A stretch of 64,000 nt of DNA, taken from Brasilonema angustatum HA4187-MV1 (GTDB lineage Bacteria > Cyanobacteriota > Cyanobacteriia > Cyanobacteriales > Nostocaceae). Made by a program: the position numbers and the translations under genes. The DNA is taken from contig JAHHGV010000027.1 of NCBI GenBank assembly GCA_019359695.1, positions 55,478-119,477 on the forward strand. Direction: 5' to 3'. Each line of letters starts with the position of its first letter. Within the stretch, counting starts at the first letter, position 1. The notes under the pieces were generated by a model that saw only the letters and a program-made list of their open reading frames with translations, did not search any database and was not told the DNA's origin. Shown here one piece after another: positions 26,779 through 34,975 of the stretch.

Positions 26779-27486
26779 TTAGCAATGAGACTTAGGATTA
26801 GGATTAGTAGCAGGAGGTTTCAGGCGCTGACAGAAATCACTAAATGTTGTTACTTTACTTGATATTTCTGTTGTCATTTCTACTAAAGGTGCTTGGATGG
26901 ATATTAAACCTGTCCCTTTAGTGAAAGTTTGTGCTTGTTTAATGTCTGGGTCTTTCAATGCCTTCAATGTGATGCTAGGCTTATTGAAAGCGTCTGCTCT
27001 GTACACTCGTAACCCCAATCTATAGCCATCCTCGGCATTATTGGAAGTTGGGTTATACCCAAATCCCTGAACAATCATGTCTTTGAAGTTATCACTTGTA
27101 CAACCTCCCGTATCTCCATCTACGCAATATAACTGAGATGATGGAGTTGCAGGAGAGATTTCGCATAAGCCAGTTCCAGTTGTAGGACAAGTTAGGGTTC
27201 CTGATGGTGCATCTGGCGAAGGTGAATCGGTCGTTGTTGCCGCGCTGTTCGTTATGATGGGTGGTGGTGGAATTGTGCTTGATTTAATGCCATCAATATA
27301 AGTTTGAGCAGCGTTAGTTGCTAACTCAATACGTCTTGCTTGTAACCGTGTTGCGACAGAGAAGATAATAAGAGGTGCGATCGCCACTAGTAATATGCCA
27401 ACAACAACGACTGCTATTAATGATTCAATGATGGTAAAACCTGACTGACTAGATAAAGATGCTTGTTGCTGTTTTCGGTGAATCAT
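26779..27486 (-). CDS. hpsB: Pseudopilin HpsB-like
   Basis: The 235-residue protein starts MIHRKQQQASLSSQSG, then FTIIESLIAVVVVGILLVAI: a short prepilin leader, cleavage Gly, and a PilV/GspI-like helix with Glu at position 5. The rest has a proline- and serine-rich insert (PPPPIITNSAATTTDSPSPD) and four cysteines (TCPTTGTGLCEIS, YCVDGDTGGCTS) suited to disulphides. It is the second gene after hpsA (36 bp gap). Minor pseudopilins of this type form a pseudopilus thought to aid polysaccharide export rather than twitching. Confidence 0.82.
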   Translation of the reverse strand: MIHRKQQQASLSSQSGFTIIESLIAVVVVGILLVAIAPLIIFSVATRLQARRIELATNAAQTYIDGIKSSTIPPPPIITNSAATTTDSPSPDAPSGTLTCPTTGTGLCEISPATPSSQLYCVDGDTGGCTSDNFKDMIVQGFGYNPTSNNAEDGYRLGLRVYRADAFNKPSITLKALKDPDIKQAQTFTKGTGLISIQAPLVEMTTEISSKVTTFSDFCQRLKPPATNPNPKSHC

Positions 27487-27522
27487 AACATTAACAGTTA
27501 TCAGTTATCACTATTCACTGAT

Positions 27523-30500
27523 TTAAGAACACGTACCGCGTTGATCTTGGGTAATGGTGTAGTTACCATTAGGATCTTGAGCACACAACAAAGTTTTTAC
27601 CCAAGCATCGTCTCGTCCGACTTCTCTGTAAAACTCATTCGGCTTGTTTGTTGCGGGTGTTGTAAAGTGTAGAGAGAATAAGTCAGGTGGCTGATTCAGC
27701 AAAGCGGTATCATAACTCCATAAACGGTTGGGTGGAGTAAAGAAGGATGTACGACTTAGATTTGAATTGGAAGGATTGCTTCCATCAATAACTGTTTGCC
27801 AAGGAGCAGTGGCATAGTTACTGTGTTTAAATTGGATAAAAGAACCAGCTACTGTGTGGCTTATCCCTTTCCAGTTTTCTAAGTAACGTACAAAGTTTTC
27901 CAAACCACCATTGCTTTCTGTTGGGCGTCCCGGCGTGTTACCTTGAGCAAATATGAGATTTGTTTCTGTATTTGTGGCGGTTTGCATCTTGTAGTCCCCC
28001 TTTCTCTCTTCGCGAAAACCGAAGCGGAAATTATCAGATAAAACTGTAATTGCATCAGCAACAACTAATGCTGAACGCCAAGTTTCACCAGTGTTGCAAT
28101 CAGGAAACTGATTCGGGCGACAGCCGAAGTTAGAATTCAGTGATTGACGCGCGTAGAATTTATTACTCCAGTCCTTTTCTCCTTTTAAGGAGTTGTCTGT
28201 GAACTCTTCTTGGGTGTGAATATTGAAATTTCCTTTGATGTAAACTGGCAGGTTAGATACTAAAATGAGTCCCTTTTCTTCTGGCTTATAGGTAGCATTA
28301 CGGCTTAAGTCTCTGCCGTTAATCAGCATAATGGCATTTGGTCGGCGAGTTGAATCTAATTTGAAGTCAGTAGCACTAACATCTAAATTGTTGGGTTCAC
28401 TATCGTCGGGGAGTGCATCATCACGAGTGGTGTAAATAATTCCACTATTTGGAAATAGAAACTCACCACCACTTTTTGATTTTCTGCGTAACAAATCCAA
28501 ATCTAAGATAGTGGCGCGAATTTCTAACGGTTCACGCGATTCAACTGTTTTAATCTCTCTTGCATCAAGAAAAGCAGTTTCCATAATAGCGCCATGAGGA
28601 ATAACAGTATCTGTGGGATTACCAATAGTACCGTCTAAAATCTTCAAGGCGCAAATCGCAGAGTCAACTGTTGATTGTTCTGCAAGGGTAAGAGGCTGAC
28701 TAGTTGTGATTTTTTTCCAAGCATCCTGTAGTGGTTTATTCACCAAGCGTCCATTTGAGTATTTCAGCTTTGCTTGGTAATTCAGCACATTCTCGTAACC
28801 TGTGGTTGACAAAGATGAAGCTGAGTAGACAACACCGTTGTTAGAGTCACCCGGATTATTACTAACATTCGGTAGCCCAGTTAAGTCTCTGTTTGTATTT
28901 CTTAAGCTAACGTCTGGTAAATCTTTCTGGTTTCTGGCTGTTGTGCTATTTGTGGGGTTGTAATAGCTGCTGACACAAGCAATTGGTTTTTGATAGTCGG
29001 TTGGAATCTTTGGATTATAGGAATCATCTTGGTAGTGATAAACAGCTGTAGCCCGCATTCGTAGATAAGGTGTCTTCTCATCGGGCATAGTATCTGGTGG
29101 ATCTGCTATGGTATCTAGTTTTGGATCTGCGATCGCATTAGCAAATTGAGCACTACCGCCACCAGAAGTGTAACGGCTAGATAAGTAAATTCCTGCACCT
29201 GTGACAACTCGCAAACCCCCGACGACATCCAGAGAACTTTGGGGTTTTTGTGCTGCTGACTTTTCCCAAAATTCGTCTCGGTTTGTCGCTCCTAAATCCT
29301 CTAACTGGTATGCTTGAGAGAAGCGCTTACGAGTAACAGTGCTATTCTTTCCGTTCTTATCAACATCCCATTCCTTACCAGTAATAGTCTGTCCTTCGTC
29401 TGGTGAACTGAGAAATTTGCCTTTGGTTGTGTCATACCATAATTGAGGTAAATTATTGCCAACTAAAATGCGATCGCCTATTTTTTGCTCTTTATCTGCT
29501 TTTGCTTGTTCTACTGGTTCTGTTGCAGGTAGATAAAGTTTACTTCCGTTATCTTTTATTCCTATTTCGGCATAATTCGTAGCCGTTTTACCATCAGCAG
29601 GATTGAAGGTAAACACCCATTCATCCACTGGCCTTAAAGAGTTTCTATTTCCTTGAAGAGGACTATTTGTTTCATAGTCGTAACTTCGATATTTTAGTGG
29701 ATTACTACCTTGTGGTATTTCGGCGTATGGAACACGACGTGTCCTTTTTTTAAAGTAAGCTTTTAGCTTTTTATCACGAACTTTAACAGCATCTAAAGTG
29801 TAGTCCTCTGCTAAATCTCGTTCTATTTCCTGTTGCACTTCATCAGGAAGGTCTGCGTTATTTGGATATGCACTATTTGTTGCTTGCACTAACCGGTCAA
29901 TTCGTTTTGCATACCCCTCATCATTATAAGCTGCCGTGTTTCCGTAAACAGATGTAGGTACAGTTTTCTTTGTGTTATTGATCACATCACTTTCAATTGT
30001 GCTGTTAGGTACATAAGATTGGTCAAATAAATCTACTTGCACATCACCATGACTGGAATTGTCTGTTACTCTACTATCTATTACATTTCCAGCGACAATA
30101 ATTTTGCTATTTACCTCTTTGAAATAGCATGATGTAGGACTACTAACTAGATATAACTTGATAGGCTGAGCCAGTCTTGTTGTTAGCAAATTACCATTTG
30201 TGAAGACACGTCCATTTAGACTGATGCCTTCTTCAGAAGCAATTTCTAAATCATCTTCATAGACAACCGCATTGTTAGTGAGGGGTATTCTTTCTTGCTC
30301 TCGGTCTTGCTGATATTCTAGAGCGACAAAGCCTTTATTACCTCTAAATGTTTCATATTTATTAGTATTTAATATTGTTAAATCTGTGATTGGCACAGTT
30401 GTAGTATAAACAAAAATACTTTTTTTTAGCTTTTCACCGACTTGATACCAACCATTGGCACTTACTAAGTTCGCGCTAGTGGTAGCTAAATTTTGACATT

Positions 30501-31143
30501 CGTTACCAACAGTACCTGTGTCCATCGGTTGCGTTCTTGCTTTTAAGAAATTTCCGGGTTGATTACTAGTTGGAGTCCGAAAGTAAATACCATAGAGAGT
30601 GTAACTATCAAACTTACCGTTATTGTCCGTATCTACAGGATATTTCCAAACAGTTTGTAGAGTATCGTCGCCTTGAACAAGTTTTAACTGTATCTCATCA
30701 CCAAAAGTAAATTGGTTAAGGTTATTATTGATAACTTGTTCAAGTGAAAAATCTGAAGGAATTGAGGACTCTAACCTAGAATCTCTAAATAACTGTTCTA
30801 TTTTTGCTTTTGCTCTTTCAATAGCAGGGTTAGCTGCATTCAGAACAGCCTCATTCACTCGGACATTACTAGCATTTTTTGCCCTTTCAAAAGACCGAAA
30901 TAAAATAGCAGTTGTTATTAACACAACCACCAATGCTACCATTGCGACAGTTGGTAACACAAAACCAGCATTCACACTTGACTGTTGTTTTTTATTATTG
31001 ACTAGTATTGCCCGTAATAGCCGAAGAATTTGTTTTTTAATTGTAGATACAAATATTTTACGAATTTGTCTATAAAACCTCTTGATTTTCTTTAATCTCC
31101 AACCATAGTGAAACATAAGTAGTTGACTGCTAAAACTTCTCAT
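27523..31143 (-). CDS. hpsA: Hormogonium polysaccharide biosynthesis protein HpsA
   Basis: The 1206-residue protein has an N-terminal basic region, then NAG and FVLPTVAMVALVVVLITTAI (about residues 58-82), a prepilin-like signal that lacks the usual Glu5. A very large extracytoplasmic part follows, in which NAANPAIERAKAKIEQLFR and repeated Asn/Asp/Thr-rich segments are seen. HpsA is the founding member of the hps locus in Nostoc punctiforme, needed for secreted motility polysaccharide. The GTG at 31173 is an alternative start; the ATG at 31143 is preferred. The gene begins the minus-strand run hpsA-B-C-D, with gaps of about 36 and 32 bp and one overlap. Confidence 0.88.
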   Translation of the reverse strand: MRSFSSQLLMFHYGWRLKKIKRFYRQIRKIFVSTIKKQILRLLRAILVNNKKQQSSVNAGFVLPTVAMVALVVVLITTAILFRSFERAKNASNVRVNEAVLNAANPAIERAKAKIEQLFRDSRLESSIPSDFSLEQVINNNLNQFTFGDEIQLKLVQGDDTLQTVWKYPVDTDNNGKFDSYTLYGIYFRTPTSNQPGNFLKARTQPMDTGTVGNECQNLATTSANLVSANGWYQVGEKLKKSIFVYTTTVPITDLTILNTNKYETFRGNKGFVALEYQQDREQERIPLTNNAVVYEDDLEIASEEGISLNGRVFTNGNLLTTRLAQPIKLYLVSSPTSCYFKEVNSKIIVAGNVIDSRVTDNSSHGDVQVDLFDQSYVPNSTIESDVINNTKKTVPTSVYGNTAAYNDEGYAKRIDRLVQATNSAYPNNADLPDEVQQEIERDLAEDYTLDAVKVRDKKLKAYFKKRTRRVPYAEIPQGSNPLKYRSYDYETNSPLQGNRNSLRPVDEWVFTFNPADGKTATNYAEIGIKDNGSKLYLPATEPVEQAKADKEQKIGDRILVGNNLPQLWYDTTKGKFLSSPDEGQTITGKEWDVDKNGKNSTVTRKRFSQAYQLEDLGATNRDEFWEKSAAQKPQSSLDVVGGLRVVTGAGIYLSSRYTSGGGSAQFANAIADPKLDTIADPPDTMPDEKTPYLRMRATAVYHYQDDSYNPKIPTDYQKPIACVSSYYNPTNSTTARNQKDLPDVSLRNTNRDLTGLPNVSNNPGDSNNGVVYSASSLSTTGYENVLNYQAKLKYSNGRLVNKPLQDAWKKITTSQPLTLAEQSTVDSAICALKILDGTIGNPTDTVIPHGAIMETAFLDAREIKTVESREPLEIRATILDLDLLRRKSKSGGEFLFPNSGIIYTTRDDALPDDSEPNNLDVSATDFKLDSTRRPNAIMLINGRDLSRNATYKPEEKGLILVSNLPVYIKGNFNIHTQEEFTDNSLKGEKDWSNKFYARQSLNSNFGCRPNQFPDCNTGETWRSALVVADAITVLSDNFRFGFREERKGDYKMQTATNTETNLIFAQGNTPGRPTESNGGLENFVRYLENWKGISHTVAGSFIQFKHSNYATAPWQTVIDGSNPSNSNLSRTSFFTPPNRLWSYDTALLNQPPDLFSLHFTTPATNKPNEFYREVGRDDAWVKTLLCAQDPNGNYTITQDQRGTCS

Positions 31144-31396
31144 AAAAAAACCGCAGATGCACGAACTTTGCACACAGATAATTTATCTGCATACTCTGCG
31201 GAAAGTCGCCCAGAGAGCGTCTACATCTGCGGTTCCAAATACCTCTAAACCAGTATTTCAACTTCAGCTAACTTTGTAAAAATACTATGAGAGCAAGCTT
31301 ATATTACCCACTTTTAGAGAAAACATACCAATCTCGCAAAAATGATTACTTATACGATTTCTCAGGAAGCTTGCAATTGAGACAGACCCCCCGTAA

Positions 31397-31697
31397 CAGA
31401 GATTTTGCACCATTCTCAAGAATCCAACCTCGTCCGCCTCGGAATCAATTCCGAGGCTCACAGTCCAAGTCTACTAAAGTAGACTCATATCAAGTCCGGT
31501 TGATTAGTTATTATTAGTGAGGATGTGTGCGAAAATCGTAAAAGCCTCTCTCCCTGCTCCCTGCTGAAAGCGATTTTAATGATAAGTCTTTAACCGGACA
31601 TGATATCAAAGGCTTATGCAGTCGTCTTTAGACGACTTTTACTATCAGACTGGGGTTTAAACCCTAGGCGGTTGTTGCCAGGAGTACAAGATATGAG
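31397..31697. mobile_element. MITE family 1, degraded copy, split by a second element
   Basis: The left end CAGAGATTTTGCACC and the right end AGTACAAGATATGAG are decayed versions of the CTNAGATCTTGCA ends seen at 34496 and 60004. Internal hairpins match the intact copy at 60004-60195: cctcggaatcaattccgagg, agtctactaaagtagact, agtcgtctttagacgactt, and a gggtttaaaccc stem. The element is interrupted at 31488-31605. Confidence 0.75.
31488..31605. mobile_element. MITE family 2, nested copy
   Basis: 118 bp with ends TATCAAGTCCGGTTGATTAG and, on the other side, AACCGGACATGATA, flanked by TCA on both sides (31485-31487 and 31606-31608). Removing it and one TCA restores agtagactcaaaggcttatg, matching agtagactgaaaggcttgtg in the uninterrupted copy near 60090. 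A second copy is at 54046-54171. Confidence 0.85.
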
Positions 31698-31850
31698 CCT
31701 TAAACTCCTGCGGCGCGGAGTCCGCTAGTGATATATGAGGTAACAGAAGATGTTATAAACACTGCTCAAAATCGACTGAAGCTGAATAAATAGCCTATGT
31801 TAATGCATGCCTTATGAGCAGAAGTATACGTAAGATAACAAAAATTAGAA

Positions 31851-31979
31851 AAGCACTGGAGTATCCCTGTTCTCCAGTGCTTAAAGGCAACAACTCTTAC
31901 TCAAAATTAGAATACCCAGGAAAATATAATTAGAATTGGATAAATAAAAAAGCACTGGGTACGGATAAACCCCAGTGCT
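31851..31979. repeat. Two GCACTGG hairpins in tandem
   Basis: AAGCACTGGAG (31851-31861) pairs with CTCCAGTGCTT (31872-31882); AGCACTGGG (31951-31959) pairs with CCCAGTGCT (31971-31979). Each is followed by an aattagaatacccA box (near 31904 and 32012). The A-to-G change in one arm is matched by T-to-C in the other. They are terminator-like but no gene ends here. Confidence 0.65.
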
Positions 31980-32193
31980 CAAGGACGACTTACACGATTT
32001 ACTATCAATCCAGAATTAGAATACCCATACAAATGCACGGGTGAAATCAACACCGAATCAAGGCTTGAACCTGTTGACACGTTAGGGCTAGCCTTTGCCT
32101 CTACCGCAGGCGTGTATTTTATGCAAGTCAGAAGCGTGATCCAAAGCTTATGTCTTTGGCTAAAATAATTTAAGAAGCTTGCTACCACAGTGT

Positions 32194-33114
32194 ATGGACT
32201 CTTTAAACGGCGACTCCAAGTCAAGATCCCTAGAAGATTTACAATCAGGGGCAAATAATAGCGAAGATGAGAACATTCTGGAACTGAGCGTATTATCCGA
32301 TACTATAGAACTTATAGAAAAAATTATTACCAAAATCAGTCAATCTGCTCAGACAGGTGCTCAAAGCGAAAATACTCAACACAAAGCTAGTGTGACAATA
32401 AGATCCCTTGAGCTTAACTATAGTGAAAGACCAGAAATGGAAGAGACACTAGAGCTTTTGTGCGAGCAAGTAGAAAGTTTCAAGCAACTGCTGTACTACA
32501 AAGAATTAGAACTGCAAGAGATACAGCAAGAGTTGCGTGATACAAACGAGGATTTGTTAACTGCACTTAATTCACCGTGCCTAACACTTAATTCGGCGAA
32601 AAAATTAGTTAAAGAAATTTTGGTCAGTAAAAAGCCGATAATTGGTGAAACTTTAGCAACACTCCTTAGCGCTATTTATAATTCGACTGTCGAACCACAA
32701 GAGTTAGAGCAGAAAGAAAAATCAAATTCTCCAAAACTTTTGATAAGCGCTCCAGGCAATTGTATGCCTACCAATAATCAGGCATATCAAATTCAGAGCG
32801 TAGCGCTGAGAAAGCAAGCTACTGAAAATAGGGCTAAATCTCAAATGGTGAGAGAGCAATCTCCTGAAATTCGGGCGAAATCTAGAAAGTTGCAAGCTCA
32901 GTTCAGTGAAAATCTCGCGAAATCTATAGAGTTGAAAGCTCAGTTCATGGAACTGGGAACTAAATTTATTGGCTCTCAAGCTTCATTCATGCTGCGTGAG
33001 CAGAATTTTAGGCACACACAAAAGCCGAAAGCAATTGATCTGGCGGACGTTAGTCCGCCAGATCAATTGCTCGATTTTGGAGATAGTTCTTGTAAGTGTA
33101 CTTTTGTGTGGTAA
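32194..33114 (+). CDS. Hypothetical coiled-coil protein with degenerate repeat
   Basis: The 306-residue, mostly helical protein is not recognised. The ATG at 32194 starts MDSLNGDSKSRSLEDLQSG; an upstream TTG is open but weak. A coiled-coil segment spans about 85-130 (METLELLCEQVESFKQLLYY KELELQEIQQEL). Residues about 205-262 hold degenerate 14-residue units: KQATENRAKSQ, REQSPEIRAKSRKLQ, AQFSENLAKSIELK, AQFMELGTKF. The 3' end of the gene contains a perfect 18-bp palindrome (33031-33070) translated as part of the C-terminus. There is no signal or membrane span. It sits among mobile elements, upstream of another coiled-coil orphan. Confidence 0.6.
   Translation: MDSLNGDSKSRSLEDLQSGANNSEDENILELSVLSDTIELIEKIITKISQSAQTGAQSENTQHKASVTIRSLELNYSERPEMEETLELLCEQVESFKQLLYYKELELQEIQQELRDTNEDLLTALNSPCLTLNSAKKLVKEILVSKKPIIGETLATLLSAIYNSTVEPQELEQKEKSNSPKLLISAPGNCMPTNNQAYQIQSVALRKQATENRAKSQMVREQSPEIRAKSRKLQAQFSENLAKSIELKAQFMELGTKFIGSQASFMLREQNFRHTQKPKAIDLADVSPPDQLLDFGDSSCKCTFVW
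33031..33070. repeat. Perfect 18-bp-stem hairpin within the 3' end of a gene
   Basis: GCAATTGATCTGGCGGAC (33031-33048) and its exact reverse complement (33053-33070) enclose GTTA. It lies 42 bp before the stop codon. Such a stem would be stable in mRNA; it may be an inserted palindromic repeat or a transcript end structure. No T tract follows directly. Confidence 0.85.
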
Positions 33115-33809
33115 CTAGGGTGACGCGCGCGGTGAGCGATAGCTAGCCCCTAAGGGGGCGCTGCGCAAACGCTGCTGCCCTTGGCAGATCGCCCGAAGGG
33201 GGGTGGGGTCAAATCAACGTGGAATAAAGACGTGAACGTTAAGTTGACACATATGAGCTAGGTTAAAATCCCGGTACTGCCACTACCTAAGTTACCAATC
33301 AGGGAATTCTAAATCTGAGTAGAATCAGCAGAAGCTGAAAATGTTTTAAAAGTAAAGTCCATCATCAAAATTCAAGTGTGGAATAATAAACAAGCAAAAA
33401 ATAGACAAGATTGCAAAAGTTACTTTTGCACTTCTTAGGGAAAGGGGAAAGGTTAAAAGAGAAAGGTTTTTTTATATTCTTTTCCCCTTACCCCTTACCC
33501 TACAACTGACACGAAGTCTAACGTGTCACGGTAATTTGTAGAGATTATCCGTGAACATGAAATAACAGAATAAACAATCAATCACTACTTTTGTAGTGCT
33601 TTTGTACTGTTATCACATATATTTATTAGGACTTACGCACTACTAAAAATAGTGGGTTGCGATCTGCGCTTTGCGCAGCAGCGTTTGCGCAGCGCCCCCA
33701 AAGGGGCTAGCTATCACTTCCCAAAGGTCGCTGCGGACTATGGTTACGTTGTTCGTGCGTAAACCCTATTAATGTAGAATTTTCCATGCTTAGGAGTTAG
33801 AAAATATTT
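33115..33809. other. Repeat-rich intergenic
   Basis: It has no credible gene. Repeat modules are at 33118-33205 (gagcgatagctagcccctaa then gggggcgctgcgcaaacgct) and 33660-33720 (gatctgcgctttgcgcagca, gcgtttgcgcagcgccccca). A purine/pyrimidine imperfect inverted repeat lies at 33437-33500 (agggaaaggggaaagg against ccccttaccccttaccct). A taggag sequence about 16 bp before the ATG at 33810 is a weak ribosome site. Confidence 0.55.
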
Positions 33810-34364
33810 ATGTTTATCATAGTCGAAAAAGAGATGTATCAGATAGAAAATCAGGAGCAGGCGGTTATGAATTTAGAAAATATGCACGAAACACTTAATG
33901 AACTAGAAGCCCAGAAAAGCCAAATTGAAAGGACTATAGCAAGTATACGACTGGATATTAGTGAAAGAAAAGAAAAACTCCGCAAAGTCGAATATGATAT
34001 ATTTGGTGATATCGATGAACGCGCCAGAAAGTGTCTTGAACTCGAAAAATCTATATCACTACTCAATTTCAATTTATCGAAATATCAAGCAATGCTTGTA
34101 GATGTAGAAATAAAGATACCTCCGCTACAAAAGCGGATACAAGATTTAAATCAGCATCTGCAATTACTACAAAATACCAATGAGATAAGACAGGCTTTAG
34201 AGCCATTTATCGAACTTGAACAGCAGTATTTAGAAAAGCGTGATGAAATTGACCAAATGCTTAGAAGCAAAGGTCATTATTTAGGACTTAAAGCGCTGCC
34301 GGCGACGCAGAAACTCATTAGGAAAGGGACTGAATACGAGCTACGAAGCACATTGCACGGTTAA
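33810..34364 (+). CDS. Hypothetical coiled-coil protein
   Basis: The 184-residue protein is nearly all charged helix. Two long coiled-coil stretches are seen at about 20-75 (NLENMHETLNELEAQKSQIE RTIASIRLDISERKEKLRKV) and 80-150. A short C-terminal part follows (GHYLGLKALPATQKLIRKGT). I do not recognise a family; there are no catalytic motifs, membrane span or signal. The second Met at 33834 (MYQIENQEQAVM) is an alternative start. A strong terminator follows at 34404, which argues that the gene is expressed. Its neighbours are an unrelated coiled-coil orphan and ribosomal protein L28. Confidence 0.65.
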   Translation: MFIIVEKEMYQIENQEQAVMNLENMHETLNELEAQKSQIERTIASIRLDISERKEKLRKVEYDIFGDIDERARKCLELEKSISLLNFNLSKYQAMLVDVEIKIPPLQKRIQDLNQHLQLLQNTNEIRQALEPFIELEQQYLEKRDEIDQMLRSKGHYLGLKALPATQKLIRKGTEYELRSTLHG

Positions 34365-34403
34365 ATAAAAGAAGCATTTTTCTTAACCAATGGTATGCAC
34401 AAA

Positions 34404-34437
34404 ACCCCACCTACGGCGTGTGTAGGTGGATTTTTAT
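34404..34437 (+). terminator. Intrinsic terminator
   Basis: CCACCTAC (34407-34414) and GTAGGTGG (34422-34429) form a GC-rich stem followed by ATTTTTAT, 40 bp after the coiled-coil gene stop. An A-run before the stem makes it potentially bidirectional. Confidence 0.85.
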
Positions 34438-34495
34438 CGTCTTTTGACGAGAAGTCTGCTGTTGTCAGCCCCTTTCCTAGTAAGAAAGAGGTTGA

Positions 34496-34665
34496 CTTAG
34501 ATCTTGCACCATACTTTTCGTCCGCCAAGAAATAAATTTCTTGGCTCAAAGTCTAAGTCCGTTAAAACGGACTGAAAAACTTACTCAGTCCGTTTTAACG
34601 GACGCGTGTTTATTAGCCCAGAACTTGAGTTCTGGGCGTACTCAGCCGGAGGTGCAAGATCTAAG
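34496..34665. mobile_element. MITE family 1, intact copy (170 bp)
   Basis: Perfect 15-bp terminal inverted repeats, CTTAGATCTTGCACC and GGTGCAAGATCTAAG, are flanked by a TTGA direct repeat on both sides (34492-34495 and 34666-34669). Internal hairpins: ccaagaaataaatttcttgg, agtccgttaaaacggact, agtccgttttaacgga and cccagaacttgagttctggg. No coding capacity. It lies between a coiled-coil orphan and rpmB. Confidence 0.88.
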
Positions 34666-34684
34666 TTGAGGTAATGTCACACTC

Positions 34685-34921
34685 TTAATAATGATTCAAG
34701 TTAATACCAGCTTCTTTCGCCATTGCTTCCAACCCTTTAACTTCTAGGGTTTTGATTGCTTTGGTAGATATGCGCATTCTGATCCAACGTTTTCCGCCTT
34801 CCCACCAAATACGCTTGTTTTGCAAGTTAACTTGCTGAAGGCGCTTGGTACGACGGTGGGAGTGGGAGACGGCAAAGGCGTTATTTGCTTTTTTACCTGT
34901 TAATTCACAGCGACGAGACAT
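34685..34921 (-). CDS. rpmB: 50S ribosomal protein L28
   Basis: The 78-residue protein is L28: [20 protein letters not shown] then [20 protein letters not shown] and [20 protein letters not shown]. Only one Cys is present, so this is the zinc-free type usual in cyanobacteria. The length is standard. The preceding mobile element ends 19 bp from the stop codon, possibly contributing a 3' end structure. It is upstream of nothing else in an operon. Confidence 0.97.
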   Translation of the reverse strand: MSRRCELTGKKANNAFAVSHSHRRTKRLQQVNLQNKRIWWEGGKRWIRMRISTKAIKTLEVKGLEAMAKEAGINLNHY

Positions 34922-34975
34922 TATCTGAAACTCCTATATTTTTCTTTAGCACAATCTCTCATTATATAAAATCAC

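Larger units (their letters stand above)
31144..32193. promoter_or_regulatory. Large divergent gap with nested mobile elements and hairpins
   Basis: This kilobase separates hpsA from a plus-strand orphan. It contains a degraded multi-hairpin element (31397-31697) with another element inside it (31488-31605), and two GCACTGG hairpins (31851-31882 and 31951-31979). Next to hpsA is a weak repeat of tctgc/gcaga arms (31147-31235). The hpsA promoter must lie within the first few hundred bases. Two open frames (31287-31517 and 31979-32254) follow the elements and are not credible genes. Confidence 0.55.

Noticed and set aside
31287..31517. 76-codon frame upstream of hpsA
   Set aside because: It spans the ends of two mobile elements.
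31979..32254. 91-codon minus-strand frame
   Set aside because: It begins in a hairpin repeat, overlaps the 32194 gene start and has no coding features.
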